From: Modicisalibacter tunisiensis
GTDB lineage: Bacteria; Pseudomonadota; Gammaproteobacteria; Pseudomonadales; Halomonadaceae
Reading direction: 5' to 3'
DNA length: 64,000 bases
Assembly: GCF_020148005.1 (NCBI RefSeq)
Contig: NZ_JAGXFD010000001.1
Span: 1,484,556 to 1,548,555 of the forward strand
Numbering within the stretch: the stretch's first letter is position 1; every line of letters begins with the position of its first letter. The notes beneath the pieces were generated by a model. It was not told where the DNA came from. It saw only the letters and a program-made list of their open reading frames with translations, and did no database searches. Position numbers and translations under genes: made by a program. Below are positions 52,105-63,502 of the stretch, one piece after another.

Positions 52105-55100
52105 ATGACGACTCCCTTCGTTCATCTGCGCGTGCACAGCGAATACTCCCTCGTCGATGGCCTGGTGCGCCTCAAGCCGTTGGTGAGCGCGACCGCCGAG
52201 GCGGGCATGCCGGCCCTGGCGGTGACCGACGAGGCCAACCTGTTCGGCCTGGTCAAGAGCTACAAGGCGGCGCTGGGCGCCGGTCTCAAGCCGGTCATCG
52301 GCGCCGACCTGTGGCTCGAGAACCCGTTCGACGAGAGCCATCCCTACCGGCTGACGCTGCTGGCGATGAACGACGTCGGCTACCGCAACCTCACCGAACT
52401 GATCTCGCGGGGCTGGCAGGAAGGCCAGCGCCAGGGCAGCGCGCTGCTCAAGAAGGCCTGGATCTTCGCCCAGAGCGACGGGCTGATCGCGCTGTCCGGC
52501 GCCCGGGAAGGGGAGGTCGGCCGCTTCCTGCTCGCCGAGCACGGCGACGAGGCCCGCGAACTGCTCGCCGAGTGGCAGCGCCACTTCCCCGGGCGCTTCT
52601 ATCTCGAGCTGCAGCGCACCGGTCGCCAGTACGACGAGGAATGTGTTCACCTGTCGGTCGACCTCGCCGCCGAGACCGGCACGCCGGTGGTGGCGACCAA
52701 CGACGTGCGCTTTCTGACCCGCGAGGACTTCTGGGCCCACGAGACCCGGGTGTCGATCGGCGAGGGCAAGGCGCTCGACGACCCGCGCCGCGAGCGCAAG
52801 TACAGCGAGGAGCAGTACCTCAAGAGCCCCCAGGAGATGGCCGAGCTGTTCGCCGACATCCCCGAGGCGCTCGAGAACACGGTGATGATCGCCGCGCGCT
52901 GCAGCGTCGACGTGCGCCTCGGCGAGATCTTCCTGCCCGAGTTCCCGGTACCCGAGGGCATGACCCTCGACGAGTTCTTCCGCCAGCTCTCCCACGACGG
53001 CCTCGGCGAGCGCCTGACCCAGCTGTTCGACGGCGACGACGCCATCTATCCGGATCGCCGCCGCGCCGATCACGAGGCGGCCTACCGCGAGCGCCTCGAC
53101 TTCGAGCTCGACATCATCATCAAGATGGGCTTTCCCGGCTACTTCCTGATCGTGATGGACTTCATCCAGTGGGCCAAGGACAACGACATCCCGGTGGGGC
53201 CGGGGCGTGGCTCGGGGGCCGGCTCGCTGGTCGCCTATGCGCTCAAGATCACCGATCTGGACCCGCTGGAATACGACCTGCTGTTCGAGCGCTTCCTCAA
53301 TCCCGAGCGCGTGTCGATGCCCGACTTCGACGTCGACTTCTGCATGGAGAAGCGCGACCGGGTGATCGACTATGTCGCCGAGCGCTACGGCCGCGACGCC
53401 GTCTCGCAGATCGTCACCTTCGGCACCATGGCCGCCAAGGCGGTGGTGCGCGACGTGGCGCGTGCCCAGGGCAAGCCCTACTCGCTGGGCGACAAGCTCT
53501 CCAAGCTGATTCCCTTCGAGGTCGGCATGACGCTGGCCAAGGCCCACGAGCAGGAGGAGGCGCTGCGCGACTTCCTCGCCGGTGACGAGGAGGCCCAGGA
53601 GATCTGGGACATGGCGCTCAAGCTCGAGGGCATCACCCGCGGCACCGGCAAGCACGCCGGCGGGGTGGTGATCGCGCCGACCCGGCTCACCGACTTCTCG
53701 CCGCTGCTCTGCGAGCCGGACGGCAGCGGCCTGGTGGTGCAGTTCGACAAGAACGACATCGAGGATGCCGGGCTGGTCAAGTTCGACTTCCTCGGCCTGC
53801 GCACCCTGACCATCATCGACTGGGCGCTGGAGATGGTCGATGCGGTGCGCGCGCGCCAGGGGCAGGGCCCGCTCGACATCAACACCATCCCGCTCGACGA
53901 CGTGCCGACCTTCGACATGCTCAAGAAGGCCGAGACCACGGCGGTGTTCCAGCTCGAATCCCGCGGCATGAAGGAGCTGATCAAGCGCCTGCAGCCCGAC
54001 TCGCTGGAGGACATGATCGCCCTGGTGGCGCTGTTCCGTCCGGGGCCGCTGCAGTCGGGGATGGTCGATGACTTCATCAACCGCAAGCACGGCCGCGCCG
54101 AGCTGGCCTTCCCGCATCCCGACTACCAGCATGAGCTGCTCAAGCCGGTCCTCGAGCCCACCTACGGCGTGATCCTCTACCAGGAGCAGGTCATGCAGAT
54201 CGCCCAGGTGCTGGCCGGCTACAGCCTGGGGCAGGCCGACATGCTGCGCCGCGCGATGGGCAAGAAGAAGCCCGAGGAGATGGCCAAGCAGCGCGTCGGT
54301 TTCATGGAGGGCTGCGCGGCCAACGGCATCGACAAGGATCTGGCGGGCAACCTCTTCGACCTAGTGGAGAAGTTTGCCGGCTACGGCTTCAACAAGTCGC
54401 ACTCGGCGGCCTACGGCCTGGTCTCGTACCAGACCGCCTGGCTCAAGGCGCATTACCCCGGGCCCTTCATGGCCGCGGTGCTGTCCACCGACATGGACAA
54501 CCTCGACAAGGTGGTGCCGCTGATCGAGGAATGCCGCAACCTGGGCCTGACGGTGACCCCGCCCGACGTCAACGTCGGTGGCTACAAGTTCACCGTCGAC
54601 GAACAGGGGCGCGTGGTCTATGGCCTGGGGGCGATCCGCGGCGTCGGCGAGGGGCCGATCGAGGCGATCGTCGAGGCGCGCACCGCGGGCGGCGCCTTCA
54701 GCGACCTGTTCGACTTCTGCCGTCGGGTCGACGCCAAGCGCATGAACAAGCGTACCCTCGAGGCTCTGATCCGCTCCGGCGCCGTGGATACCCTGGGGCC
54801 GAGCCGGGCGGTGCTGGCCGCCGCGCTGGACGACGCCATCAAGGCGGCGCAGCAGAGTACCACCAACGCCAACCTGGGCATGATGGACATGTTCGGCGAG
54901 GCGTTCAGCGAGCCCGAGGCCGGCGATGTCTATGCCGACTACCGTCAGGTTCGCGACTGGAGCGACAAGGAACGCCTGGCCGGCGAGAAGGACACCCTGG
55001 GGCTGTATCTCACCGGCCACCCGATCGACGAGTACGAACAGGAGCTGGCGCGCTTCGTGTCGACGCGGATCCGCGATCTCAAGCCGTCGCGCGAGCCGCA

Positions 55101-55608
55101 GCGGGTCGCCGGGCTGGTGGTGGCCATGCGCACCATGAAGTCGAAGCGCGGCGACACCATGGCCTTCGTCACCCTGGATGACCGCACCGGGCGCATCGAG
55201 GCCTCGCTGTTCGGCGAGCTGTTCGACCAGGTGCGCAGTCGGCTGGATACCGATCAGGTACTGATCGTCGAGGGCGAGGTGCAGAGTGACGACTACTCCG
55301 GCGGGCTGCGCCTGCGCGGCAAGGACGTGACCGCCATGGTCGACGCGCGCAGCCGCTACGGCGAGGCGGTGGAGCTGTCGGTGGACGGCGCGCGCTGCAA
55401 CGGCCGCTTCATCGCCACCCTGCGCGACAGCCTCGCGCCGTGGCGCAACGAGACCGGTCTGCCGGTGCGGGTGCGCTATCGCAACGACGCCGCCAGCGGC
55501 TGGCTGGAGCTCGGCAGCGAGTGGAAGGTGGCGCCCGCCGACGAGCTGCTCGCCGCGCTGCGCGATGTCGAGGGGCAGGACGGCATCCGGCTCAAGTACC
55601 GTGGCTGA
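52105..55608 (+). CDS. dnaE: DNA polymerase III alpha subunit
   Basis: DnaE is the replicative polymerase subunit. The 1167-residue protein has the N-terminal PHP domain (FVHLRVHSEYSLVDGL), the catalytic Asp pair in MPDFDVDFC, the GPGRGSGAGSLVAYAL segment, a helix-hairpin-helix with GLGAIRGVGEGPIEAI and an OB-fold near the end (VAGLVVAMRTMKSKRGDTMAFVTLDD). Length matches E. coli DnaE (1160). Start at 52105 gives the conserved N-terminus. Confidence 0.97.
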   Translation: MTTPFVHLRVHSEYSLVDGLVRLKPLVSATAEAGMPALAVTDEANLFGLVKSYKAALGAGLKPVIGADLWLENPFDESHPYRLTLLAMNDVGYRNLTELISRGWQEGQRQGSALLKKAWIFAQSDGLIALSGAREGEVGRFLLAEHGDEARELLAEWQRHFPGRFYLELQRTGRQYDEECVHLSVDLAAETGTPVVATNDVRFLTREDFWAHETRVSIGEGKALDDPRRERKYSEEQYLKSPQEMAELFADIPEALENTVMIAARCSVDVRLGEIFLPEFPVPEGMTLDEFFRQLSHDGLGERLTQLFDGDDAIYPDRRRADHEAAYRERLDFELDIIIKMGFPGYFLIVMDFIQWAKDNDIPVGPGRGSGAGSLVAYALKITDLDPLEYDLLFERFLNPERVSMPDFDVDFCMEKRDRVIDYVAERYGRDAVSQIVTFGTMAAKAVVRDVARAQGKPYSLGDKLSKLIPFEVGMTLAKAHEQEEALRDFLAGDEEAQEIWDMALKLEGITRGTGKHAGGVVIAPTRLTDFSPLLCEPDGSGLVVQFDKNDIEDAGLVKFDFLGLRTLTIIDWALEMVDAVRARQGQGPLDINTIPLDDVPTFDMLKKAETTAVFQLESRGMKELIKRLQPDSLEDMIALVALFRPGPLQSGMVDDFINRKHGRAELAFPHPDYQHELLKPVLEPTYGVILYQEQVMQIAQVLAGYSLGQADMLRRAMGKKKPEEMAKQRVGFMEGCAANGIDKDLAGNLFDLVEKFAGYGFNKSHSAAYGLVSYQTAWLKAHYPGPFMAAVLSTDMDNLDKVVPLIEECRNLGLTVTPPDVNVGGYKFTVDEQGRVVYGLGAIRGVGEGPIEAIVEARTAGGAFSDLFDFCRRVDAKRMNKRTLEALIRSGAVDTLGPSRAVLAAALDDAIKAAQQSTTNANLGMMDMFGEAFSEPEAGDVYADYRQVRDWSDKERLAGEKDTLGLYLTGHPIDEYEQELARFVSTRIRDLKPSREPQRVAGLVVAMRTMKSKRGDTMAFVTLDDRTGRIEASLFGELFDQVRSRLDTDQVLIVEGEVQSDDYSGGLRLRGKDVTAMVDARSRYGEAVELSVDGARCNGRFIATLRDSLAPWRNETGLPVRVRYRNDAASGWLELGSEWKVAPADELLAALRDVEGQDGIRLKYRG

Positions 55609-55677
55609 GCGGGACGGTGGTCCTGAAGGCCGGCTCGCCCGAGCCGACACCCACCCGGGGCCGGCGTGGCCGGCGCC

Positions 55678-55705
55678 TTGCGTGCGCTGGCCAAGCTGCG
55701 ATAAT
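55678..55705 (+). promoter_or_regulatory. Probable accA promoter
   Basis: TTGCGT (55678-55683), a 16-base spacer and GATAAT (55700-55705), about 80 bases upstream of accA. Confidence 0.5.
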
Positions 55706-55785
55706 GCCCGGTCATTGCACGCCCATCGTCGCATGACAGCCGTGCCGCCAGGCTGGCCGTGCCTACTTCAAGAAGCTCAAGCGCT

Positions 55786-56739
<954 letters not shown>

Positions 56740-56746
56740 GGGCCGC

Positions 56747-58033
56747 ATGTCGCTGCAAGCCGTGATCGATGACGCCCTGGCGGAGACCCCGCCGGGGCGT
56801 GTCGTCTGGGTGGCGCTGTCCGGCGGTCTCGATTCCTGCCTGCTGCTGGCGCTCGTCGCCGATGCCGCGCGGCGTCATCCGCGCCCCATCCATGCCCTGC
56901 ACGTCGACCACGGCCTGCAGTCCGCCGCCGCCGATTTCGTGCGTCACTGCCGGTGGTCCTGCTCGCGCCACGGCATCCCGCTGTTCGTCGAGTCGGTCGC
57001 GGTCGAATCCGTGGGCCGGGGGCTGGAGGCGGCGGCCCGCGAGGCGCGCTATGCGGCGTTCGCCAAGCGGGTGGCGCCGGGCGAGACGCTGTGGCTGGCC
57101 CAGCACGCCGACGACCAGGCCGAGACCTTCCTGCTCGCCGCGTTGCGCGGCAGCGGGGTACGCGGGCTGGCGGCGATGCCCGAGACGCGTGACTGGCGCG
57201 ATCGGCGGCTGGCGCGGCCGCTGCTGGGCGTGAGCCGGGAGCGGCTCGCGGCGGCCGCCGCCGAGCGCGGCCTGAGCTGGTGCGACGATCCCACCAACCT
57301 TGATATCTCGCTCGACCGCAACTATCTGCGCCATCGCGTGCTGCCCGTGCTGGCGGTGCGCTGGCCCGGCGCCGCGCGCTCGCTGGGCGAGGCGGCGCGC
57401 CACGCCGGAGAGGCCGATGCCCTGCTCGCCGACCTGGCCGCGATCGACCTGGCCGCTGCCGGCAATGATCCGGCGCGACTCGACGTCGCCGCCCTGGTCG
57501 GCCTGTCGCGGCCCCGGCAGCGGCTGCTGGTGCGTCACGCCTGCCGGTGCCTCGAGCTGCCCACGCCACCGGCGGCGCGTCTGGAGAGCCTGCTCGGGCA
57601 GCTCGCGGCGCGGGACGATGCCGAAGTGCACGTGAGCTGGCCGGGCGGCGAGGGACGGCGCTGGCGCGGGCAGCTCCATCTGCAGCGACCCGCCGAGCCG
57701 CTGCCCGCGGGCTGGCGTGCCGTGTGGGACGGCCGGCCGGGCCGGGTGGTACCCGAGTCGCCCGGCCCGGCCGTGGCCGTGGCCTGGTCGCTGACCCGCG
57801 AGACGGGAGAGGATGCCGTGCTGACGCTCACCGCGCGACGGGGCGGCGAGCGCCTGCGTGCCGCCGGGCGTGGCCGGCGCGACGTCAAGCGCCTGCTCCA
57901 GGAGGCCGGGGTACCGCCTTGGCGGCGCGAGCACCAGTTGCTGGCCTGGCACGGCGAGGTTCTGGTCGCGGTGCTGGGGGTGGCCGTGGCGGAGGGCTGG
58001 CGCCAGATTCCGCGAGCCTGGAATCGCGACTGA
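56747..58033 (+). CDS. tilS: tRNA(Ile)-lysidine synthase
   Basis: TilS modifies the wobble C of the CAU tRNA-Ile with lysine so it reads AUA. The 428-residue protein has the PP-loop SGGLDS (25-30), AQHADDQAET, and a C-terminal TilS domain ([30 protein letters not shown]). I chose ATG at 56747 (AAGGG upstream); ATG at 56723 in the same frame would overlap the accA end by 17 bases. It follows accA as in Pseudomonas. Confidence 0.95.
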   Translation: MSLQAVIDDALAETPPGRVVWVALSGGLDSCLLLALVADAARRHPRPIHALHVDHGLQSAAADFVRHCRWSCSRHGIPLFVESVAVESVGRGLEAAAREARYAAFAKRVAPGETLWLAQHADDQAETFLLAALRGSGVRGLAAMPETRDWRDRRLARPLLGVSRERLAAAAAERGLSWCDDPTNLDISLDRNYLRHRVLPVLAVRWPGAARSLGEAARHAGEADALLADLAAIDLAAAGNDPARLDVAALVGLSRPRQRLLVRHACRCLELPTPPAARLESLLGQLAARDDAEVHVSWPGGEGRRWRGQLHLQRPAEPLPAGWRAVWDGRPGRVVPESPGPAVAVAWSLTRETGEDAVLTLTARRGGERLRAAGRGRRDVKRLLQEAGVPPWRREHQLLAWHGEVLVAVLGVAVAEGWRQIPRAWNRD

Positions 58034-58082
58034 CGCCGCTCCCGCGGCCAGGCTCCGGATGCCCCCTGTCGAGAGATCACAC

Positions 58083-59606
58083 CTAGATCTCGAGAGTGAG
58101 CGGATCCACCGCCAGACGAAAGCCGGCGGCGCGCTGGTAGGCGATCTCCTGCTCGAGGTCGGTCAGCAGCAGCGACTGCTCGGCCAGCGCATCCGGCAGC
58201 ATCATCAGCAGCGCCTCGCCCTCGGCCTGCAGCTGGAATGTCGTCGGCGGGTGTTCCGGGCGCGAATGGTTGAGCACCACGGCGAGTCTCAGCAGTCGCG
58301 CCAGGCGCGCGGCGCGGTCCCGGTAGGCCGGCGGCAGGGCCTCGAGCTCCTTGAGCGCGAACTTGCGCCGATGGGCGCGGACCAGAAACGCCAGCAGCTG
58401 CTGTTCGGGGCGCGAGAAGCCGGGCAGGTCGGCGTTTTCCAGCAGGTAGGCGCCGTGGCGATGGAACTGGCTATGGGAGACCGCCAGGCCGATCTCGTGA
58501 AGCTCGGCGGCCCACAGCAGGAAGGGGCGTATCATCTCGCCGAGCTGCCAGGCGTCGCAGACCTGATCGAAGGCGCTGGCCGCGCTGGCGGCGACGTTGG
58601 TGGCCTGGCGGTGATCCACGCCGTAGCGCCGGGTCAGGCCGGTCAGGGCCGGTAGGCGCGGGTCCTCGGCGGTGTTGCGACCGATCAGGTCGTAGAGCAC
58701 GCCTTCACGCAGGGCGCCGTCGGCGAAGCGCATGTGCTCGAGTTCGAAGGCTTCGAAGATGGCGCAGAGAATGGCGACGCCCGCCGGGAAGACCCGGGCC
58801 CGGTCGGCCTTGAGCCCGGCCATCTCGACCCGGTCGAGATGCTTGCACTTGATCAGTCGCCTGCGCAGCCGGGCCAGGCCCTGGCGGGTGAGGGTGCCCT
58901 CGGGGGAGTCGCCGGCGGCGGCGATCACCGAGGCGGCGGCCTTGATGGTACCGCTCGAGCCGATCGGGTCGGACCAGCCCAGGGCGAGGTAGTGGCGGCG
59001 GATGTTGGCCAGTTCCGAGAGCGCCGCCAGCTCGGCCTGGCGAAAGCGCTTCTCGGTGATCTGGCCGTCGGGAAAGAAGCGCCGGGTGTAGGCCACGCAG
59101 CCCATGTGCAGGCTTTCCAGAGCCTCGGGCTCGAAGCGCTCGCCGATGATGAATTCCGTGGAGCCGCCGCCGATGTCGACGATCAGCCGTCGGCCGTGGA
59201 TGTCGGCCAGGGCGTGGGCGGCGCCCAGGTAGATCAGGCGGGCTTCCTCGCGGCCGGCGATGATCTCGATCTCGTGACCCAGCACGGCCTCGGCGCGCTC
59301 GATGAAGTCGCGGCTGTTGTGGGCCGCGCGCAGGGCGTTGGTACCCACCACGCGCATGGCGTCCGCGGGGATGCCCTCGACGAAGGGCGCGAAGCGCGCC
59401 AGGCAGTCCAGGGCACGCTGGATGGCGGGTTCGTCGAGGTGGTCGTCGTCGCCGAGACCGGCGGCCAGCTGGACCTTCTCGCCCTGCTTGGCGACCACCT
59501 GCAGATGGTCGCCAAGCCGGTTGGCCACCAGCAGGTGGAAACTGTTGGATCCCAGATCGATGGCGGCCAGGCGCTGAGGGGCCTGGGCAGCGGGCGTCCT
59601 GCTCAT
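58083..59606 (-). CDS. ppx: Exopolyphosphatase
   Basis: Ppx hydrolyses inorganic polyphosphate (and, in family members, pppGpp). The 507-residue ASKHA-fold protein has [15 protein letters not shown] (phosphate-binding loop), [12 protein letters not shown] (second phosphate loop) and a C-terminal HD-like helical domain with [20 protein letters not shown] at 59606 follows AGGGA. It is convergent with tilS and divergent from the thioredoxin-like gene; ppk is not in this window. Confidence 0.96.
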   Translation of the reverse strand: MSRTPAAQAPQRLAAIDLGSNSFHLLVANRLGDHLQVVAKQGEKVQLAAGLGDDDHLDEPAIQRALDCLARFAPFVEGIPADAMRVVGTNALRAAHNSRDFIERAEAVLGHEIEIIAGREEARLIYLGAAHALADIHGRRLIVDIGGGSTEFIIGERFEPEALESLHMGCVAYTRRFFPDGQITEKRFRQAELAALSELANIRRHYLALGWSDPIGSSGTIKAAASVIAAAGDSPEGTLTRQGLARLRRRLIKCKHLDRVEMAGLKADRARVFPAGVAILCAIFEAFELEHMRFADGALREGVLYDLIGRNTAEDPRLPALTGLTRRYGVDHRQATNVAASAASAFDQVCDAWQLGEMIRPFLLWAAELHEIGLAVSHSQFHRHGAYLLENADLPGFSRPEQQLLAFLVRAHRRKFALKELEALPPAYRDRAARLARLLRLAVVLNHSRPEHPPTTFQLQAEGEALLMMLPDALAEQSLLLTDLEQEIAYQRAAGFRLAVDPLTLEI

Positions 59607-59735
59607 GGGATTTCCCTGTCGATACACGATTAGCGCAAGGTTGCGTGGGCGCTCATGGCTTGTCAATCGCCGGGCGGGAGCGTCCAATAGGGGAAATCGT
59701 CGTCGCAAGACGGCACGAGCCGACAAGGACGGGCC

Positions 59736-60068
59736 ATGGCCGAAACCACCTTCGAAACCCTCTCCGGCGACATGCTCGAGGCGCGTCTCGCCGCTCATGA
59801 GACCCTGCTGGTCGCCTTCGTCGCCGACTGGTGTGAACCCTGTGCCGTCCTGCTGCCGCGCCTGGCCCGTGCCCTCGAGCGCCAGCCGGTGCCTCTCGCG
59901 ACCTATCAGGTGGAGGTCGACGCGGCACCGGAGCTGGCGCGCAAGTACGGTGTGCGCGGCATGCCCACGTCGATCCTCTTCGTCGACGGCGACCTGGTGG
60001 CCACCCGGGTCGGAGCACTCGACGACGATCAGCTCCGGCAGCTGCTCGACAGCGCCCGGGAGCGATGA
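59736..60068 (+). CDS. Divergent thioredoxin (WCEPC active site)
   Basis: A 110-residue thioredoxin-fold protein. The redox pair is Cys33 and Cys36 in WCEPC, where classical thioredoxin has WCGPC. The buried Asp26 of E. coli thioredoxin is replaced by Ala27 ([10 protein letters not shown]), and the Trp equivalent to Trp28 by Val29. The cis-Pro loop is kept (GMPTS, Pro77). The position just upstream of rho is where E. coli and Pseudomonas carry trxA. It may be the cell's main thioredoxin in an altered form or a paralogue with other partners; the sequence alone cannot decide. Confidence 0.85.
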   Translation: MAETTFETLSGDMLEARLAAHETLLVAFVADWCEPCAVLLPRLARALERQPVPLATYQVEVDAAPELARKYGVRGMPTSILFVDGDLVATRVGALDDDQLRQLLDSARER

Positions 60069-60075
60069 ATCCGGC

Positions 60076-60103
60076 CCCGGCGGGACTTGCGTTTACCGCC
60101 GGG
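60076..60103 (+). terminator. Hairpin after the thioredoxin-like gene
   Basis: CCCGGCGG (60076-60083) / CCGCCGGG (60096-60103), an 8-bp stem with a 12-base loop, followed by CTTCACT. Confidence 0.55.
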
Positions 60104-60480
60104 CTTCACTAACATCGAGTCGTTCGCCTGTTCCGAAAGCTTCCCGACCGTCGCCCGGTGCCACCGACGCGGTCATGCCAAGTCGTCAGAAAGCCCGCTG
60201 TTCATCCCCTGTCATCGGTTGTGTAGATCCCGGGACGATCCCGGTTGCCAGGCAACGTCAGGGACCAAGGAAAGTCAGGAGCATCAACCAGGCGAAGGGA
60301 ACAGCGCCTCCCTCGATATCGATAGTGTCCATGGTTCTCCGCCAGGAGTCGCCATGCGAGGGTCCTATCCGCGAGAGGCTCGACGGGCACACTGAACGCA
60401 CCGCGCGGCGCACTGTCTCCGCCTCCTGTCCCATCGGCCCGCAAGCGGCCACGCTGACACGAGCTACTTCTGAACAAACG
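60104..60480 (+). promoter_or_regulatory. Long leader upstream of rho
   Basis: About 375 non-coding bases between the thioredoxin-like hairpin and rho. The gap from the trx stop is 412 bases, with no gene seen. It includes a direct repeat of GATCCCGG near 60228-60245, a small GTTGCC/GGCAAC hairpin next to it, and stretches where C clearly exceeds G (about 60120-60215 and 60410-60475). Rho autogenously attenuates its own leader in E. coli, through C-rich rut regions; the same is likely here. Confidence 0.5.
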
Positions 60481-61740
<1,260 letters not shown>

Positions 61741-61752
61741 TTCTGGCCTGCT

Positions 61753-61855
61753 GCGCTCGACGATACATCGTTGGAAAACAGTTCAAGCTGCTCATTTACT
61801 CAAGTAAACTCCGCGCTTTCGCTGTTTTCCGCCTTGTCTCGTCTTCGCTCGCAAC
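61753..61855 (+). repeat. Structured repeat directly downstream of rho (relative of the element after dut)
   Basis: Nested inverted repeats: GACGATAC (61759-61766) / GTCTCGTC (61836-61843, seven of eight paired), GGAAAACAG (61773-61781) / CTGTTTTCC (61822-61830, perfect) and an apical TTTACT-CA-AGTAAA (61795-61808). Its core GTTCAAG-C-TGCTCATTTAC, CTCCGC-G-CTTTC, GCCTTGTC and CTTCGCTCG match the minus-strand reading of the element at 7097-7232, in the same orientation relative to the gene before it. Confidence 0.8.
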
Positions 61856-61930
61856 GGCTAGCCCCCAACGTCTCGGTCTTGGTTAGTGCGGGGATCACTC
61901 CCCTGGCGTTCGTCACCGCAGCACCTTGGA

Positions 61931-61953
61931 GGGGCGGCATGCTATGCTGCCCC
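61931..61953 (+). terminator. Hairpin 28 bases upstream of ubiD
   Basis: GGGGCGGCAT (61931-61940) / ATGCTGCCCC (61944-61953), nine of ten standard pairs plus a G-U, followed by TTTCGTCG. It could end rho transcripts or belong to the ubiD leader. Confidence 0.55.
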
Positions 61954-61981
61954 TTTCGTCGTTCGGGAAACGAGAAACCCC

Positions 61982-63466
61982 ATGAAGTATAGGGACTTGC
62001 GCGAATTCATCGCGGCACTCGAGGCGCAGGGCGAACTGCATCGCGTCACCGCCGAGGTCGATCCTTACCTGGAGATCACCGAGATCTGCGATCGCACGCT
62101 GCGCGCCGGCGGGCCGGCATTGCTGTTCGAGAACGTCAAGGGTCACGCCATGCCGGTGCTCGGCAACCTGTTCGGCACACCCCGGCGGGTGGCGCTGGGC
62201 ATGGGGCAGGACTCGGTCGCGGCGCTGCGCGAGGTCGGCGAGCTGCTGGCCTTCCTCAAGGAGCCCGAGCCGCCGAAGGGGTTCCGCGACGCCCTCGACA
62301 AGCTGCCGGTGTTCCGCCAGGTGATGAGCATGGGACCGAAGACCGTCCGGCGCGCGCCCTGCCAGGAGGTGGTGCTCGAGGGCGACGACGTCGATCTCGA
62401 TCGCATCCCCGTGCAGCACTGCTGGCCGGGGGACGCCGCGCCGCTGGTGACCTGGGCCCTGGTGGTCACCAGGGGGCCGCAGAAGACGCGCCAGAACCTG
62501 GGGATCTACCGCCAGCAGAAACTCGGCAGCAACCGCCTGATCATGCGCTGGCTTTCCCATCGCGGCGGCGCGCTGGACTTCCAGGAATTCCAGCAGGCGC
62601 ATCCCGGCGAGCCCTTTCCGGTGGCCGTGGCGCTGGGCGCCGACCCGGCGACGATTCTCGGCGCGGTGACCCCGGTGCCGGACACGCTCTCCGAATACGC
62701 CTTCGCCGGGCTGCTGAGAGGCTCGCGCACCGAGCTGGTCAAGTGCGGCCATGCCGACCTGCAGGTGCCGGCCTCCAGCGAGATCGTCCTGGAGGGTTTC
62801 ATCTATCCCGACGATGTCGCCGAGGAGGGGCCCTACGGCGACCACACCGGCTACTACAACGAGGTCGAGACCTTCCCGGTGTTCACTGTCGAGCGCATCA
62901 CCCATCGCCGCGAGCCGATCTATCACTCGACCTACACCGGTCGGCCGCCCGACGAGCCGGCGGTGCTGGGGCTGGCCCTCAACGAGGTGTTCGTGCCCAT
63001 CCTGCGCAAGCAGTTCCCGGAGATCGTCGACTTCTACCTGCCGCCGGAAGGCTGTTCCTACCGCATGGCGGTGGTGACCATGAAGAAGCAGTACCCGGGG
63101 CATGCCAAGCGCGTGATGATGGGTGTGTGGAGCTTCCTGCGCCAGTTCATGTACACCAAGTTCGTGGTGGTGCTCGACGACGACGTCGACGCGCGCCGCT
63201 GGGAGGACGTGATCTGGGCGATCACCACGCGCATGGACCCGGTGCGTGATACGGTGATGGTCGAGAATACCCCCATCGACTATCTCGACTTCGCCTCGCC
63301 GGTCGCCGGGCTGGGCTCGAAGATGGGGCTCGACGCGACCAACAAGTGGCCGGGCGAGACCGATCGCGAGTGGGGGCGGCCGATCGTCATGGACGAGAGC
63401 GTCAAGGCGCGCGTCTCGGCGCGCTGGAACGAGCTGGGCATCCCGCTGCCCGATGAGGGTCGCTGA
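61982..63466 (+). CDS. ubiD: UbiD, 3-octaprenyl-4-hydroxybenzoate decarboxylase
   Basis: UbiD removes the carboxyl group in ubiquinone synthesis using prenylated FMN made by UbiX. The 494-residue protein (E. coli UbiD has 497) starts [36 protein letters not shown], the cofactor region [19 protein letters not shown] and the catalytic [13 protein letters not shown] are conserved. A flavin reductase gene follows, as in E. coli (ubiD-fre). Confidence 0.97.
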   Translation: MKYRDLREFIAALEAQGELHRVTAEVDPYLEITEICDRTLRAGGPALLFENVKGHAMPVLGNLFGTPRRVALGMGQDSVAALREVGELLAFLKEPEPPKGFRDALDKLPVFRQVMSMGPKTVRRAPCQEVVLEGDDVDLDRIPVQHCWPGDAAPLVTWALVVTRGPQKTRQNLGIYRQQKLGSNRLIMRWLSHRGGALDFQEFQQAHPGEPFPVAVALGADPATILGAVTPVPDTLSEYAFAGLLRGSRTELVKCGHADLQVPASSEIVLEGFIYPDDVAEEGPYGDHTGYYNEVETFPVFTVERITHRREPIYHSTYTGRPPDEPAVLGLALNEVFVPILRKQFPEIVDFYLPPEGCSYRMAVVTMKKQYPGHAKRVMMGVWSFLRQFMYTKFVVVLDDDVDARRWEDVIWAITTRMDPVRDTVMVENTPIDYLDFASPVAGLGSKMGLDATNKWPGETDREWGRPIVMDESVKARVSARWNELGIPLPDEGR

Positions 63467-63502
63467 ATGCCGGCGCCCGAATTCCACCGACATGAGGACA
63501 GC

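Noticed and set aside
55609-55785. A small gene between dnaE and accA
   Set aside because: The open frames here lack a ribosome-binding site and have shadow-like composition; the stretch is better explained as the accA promoter and leader.
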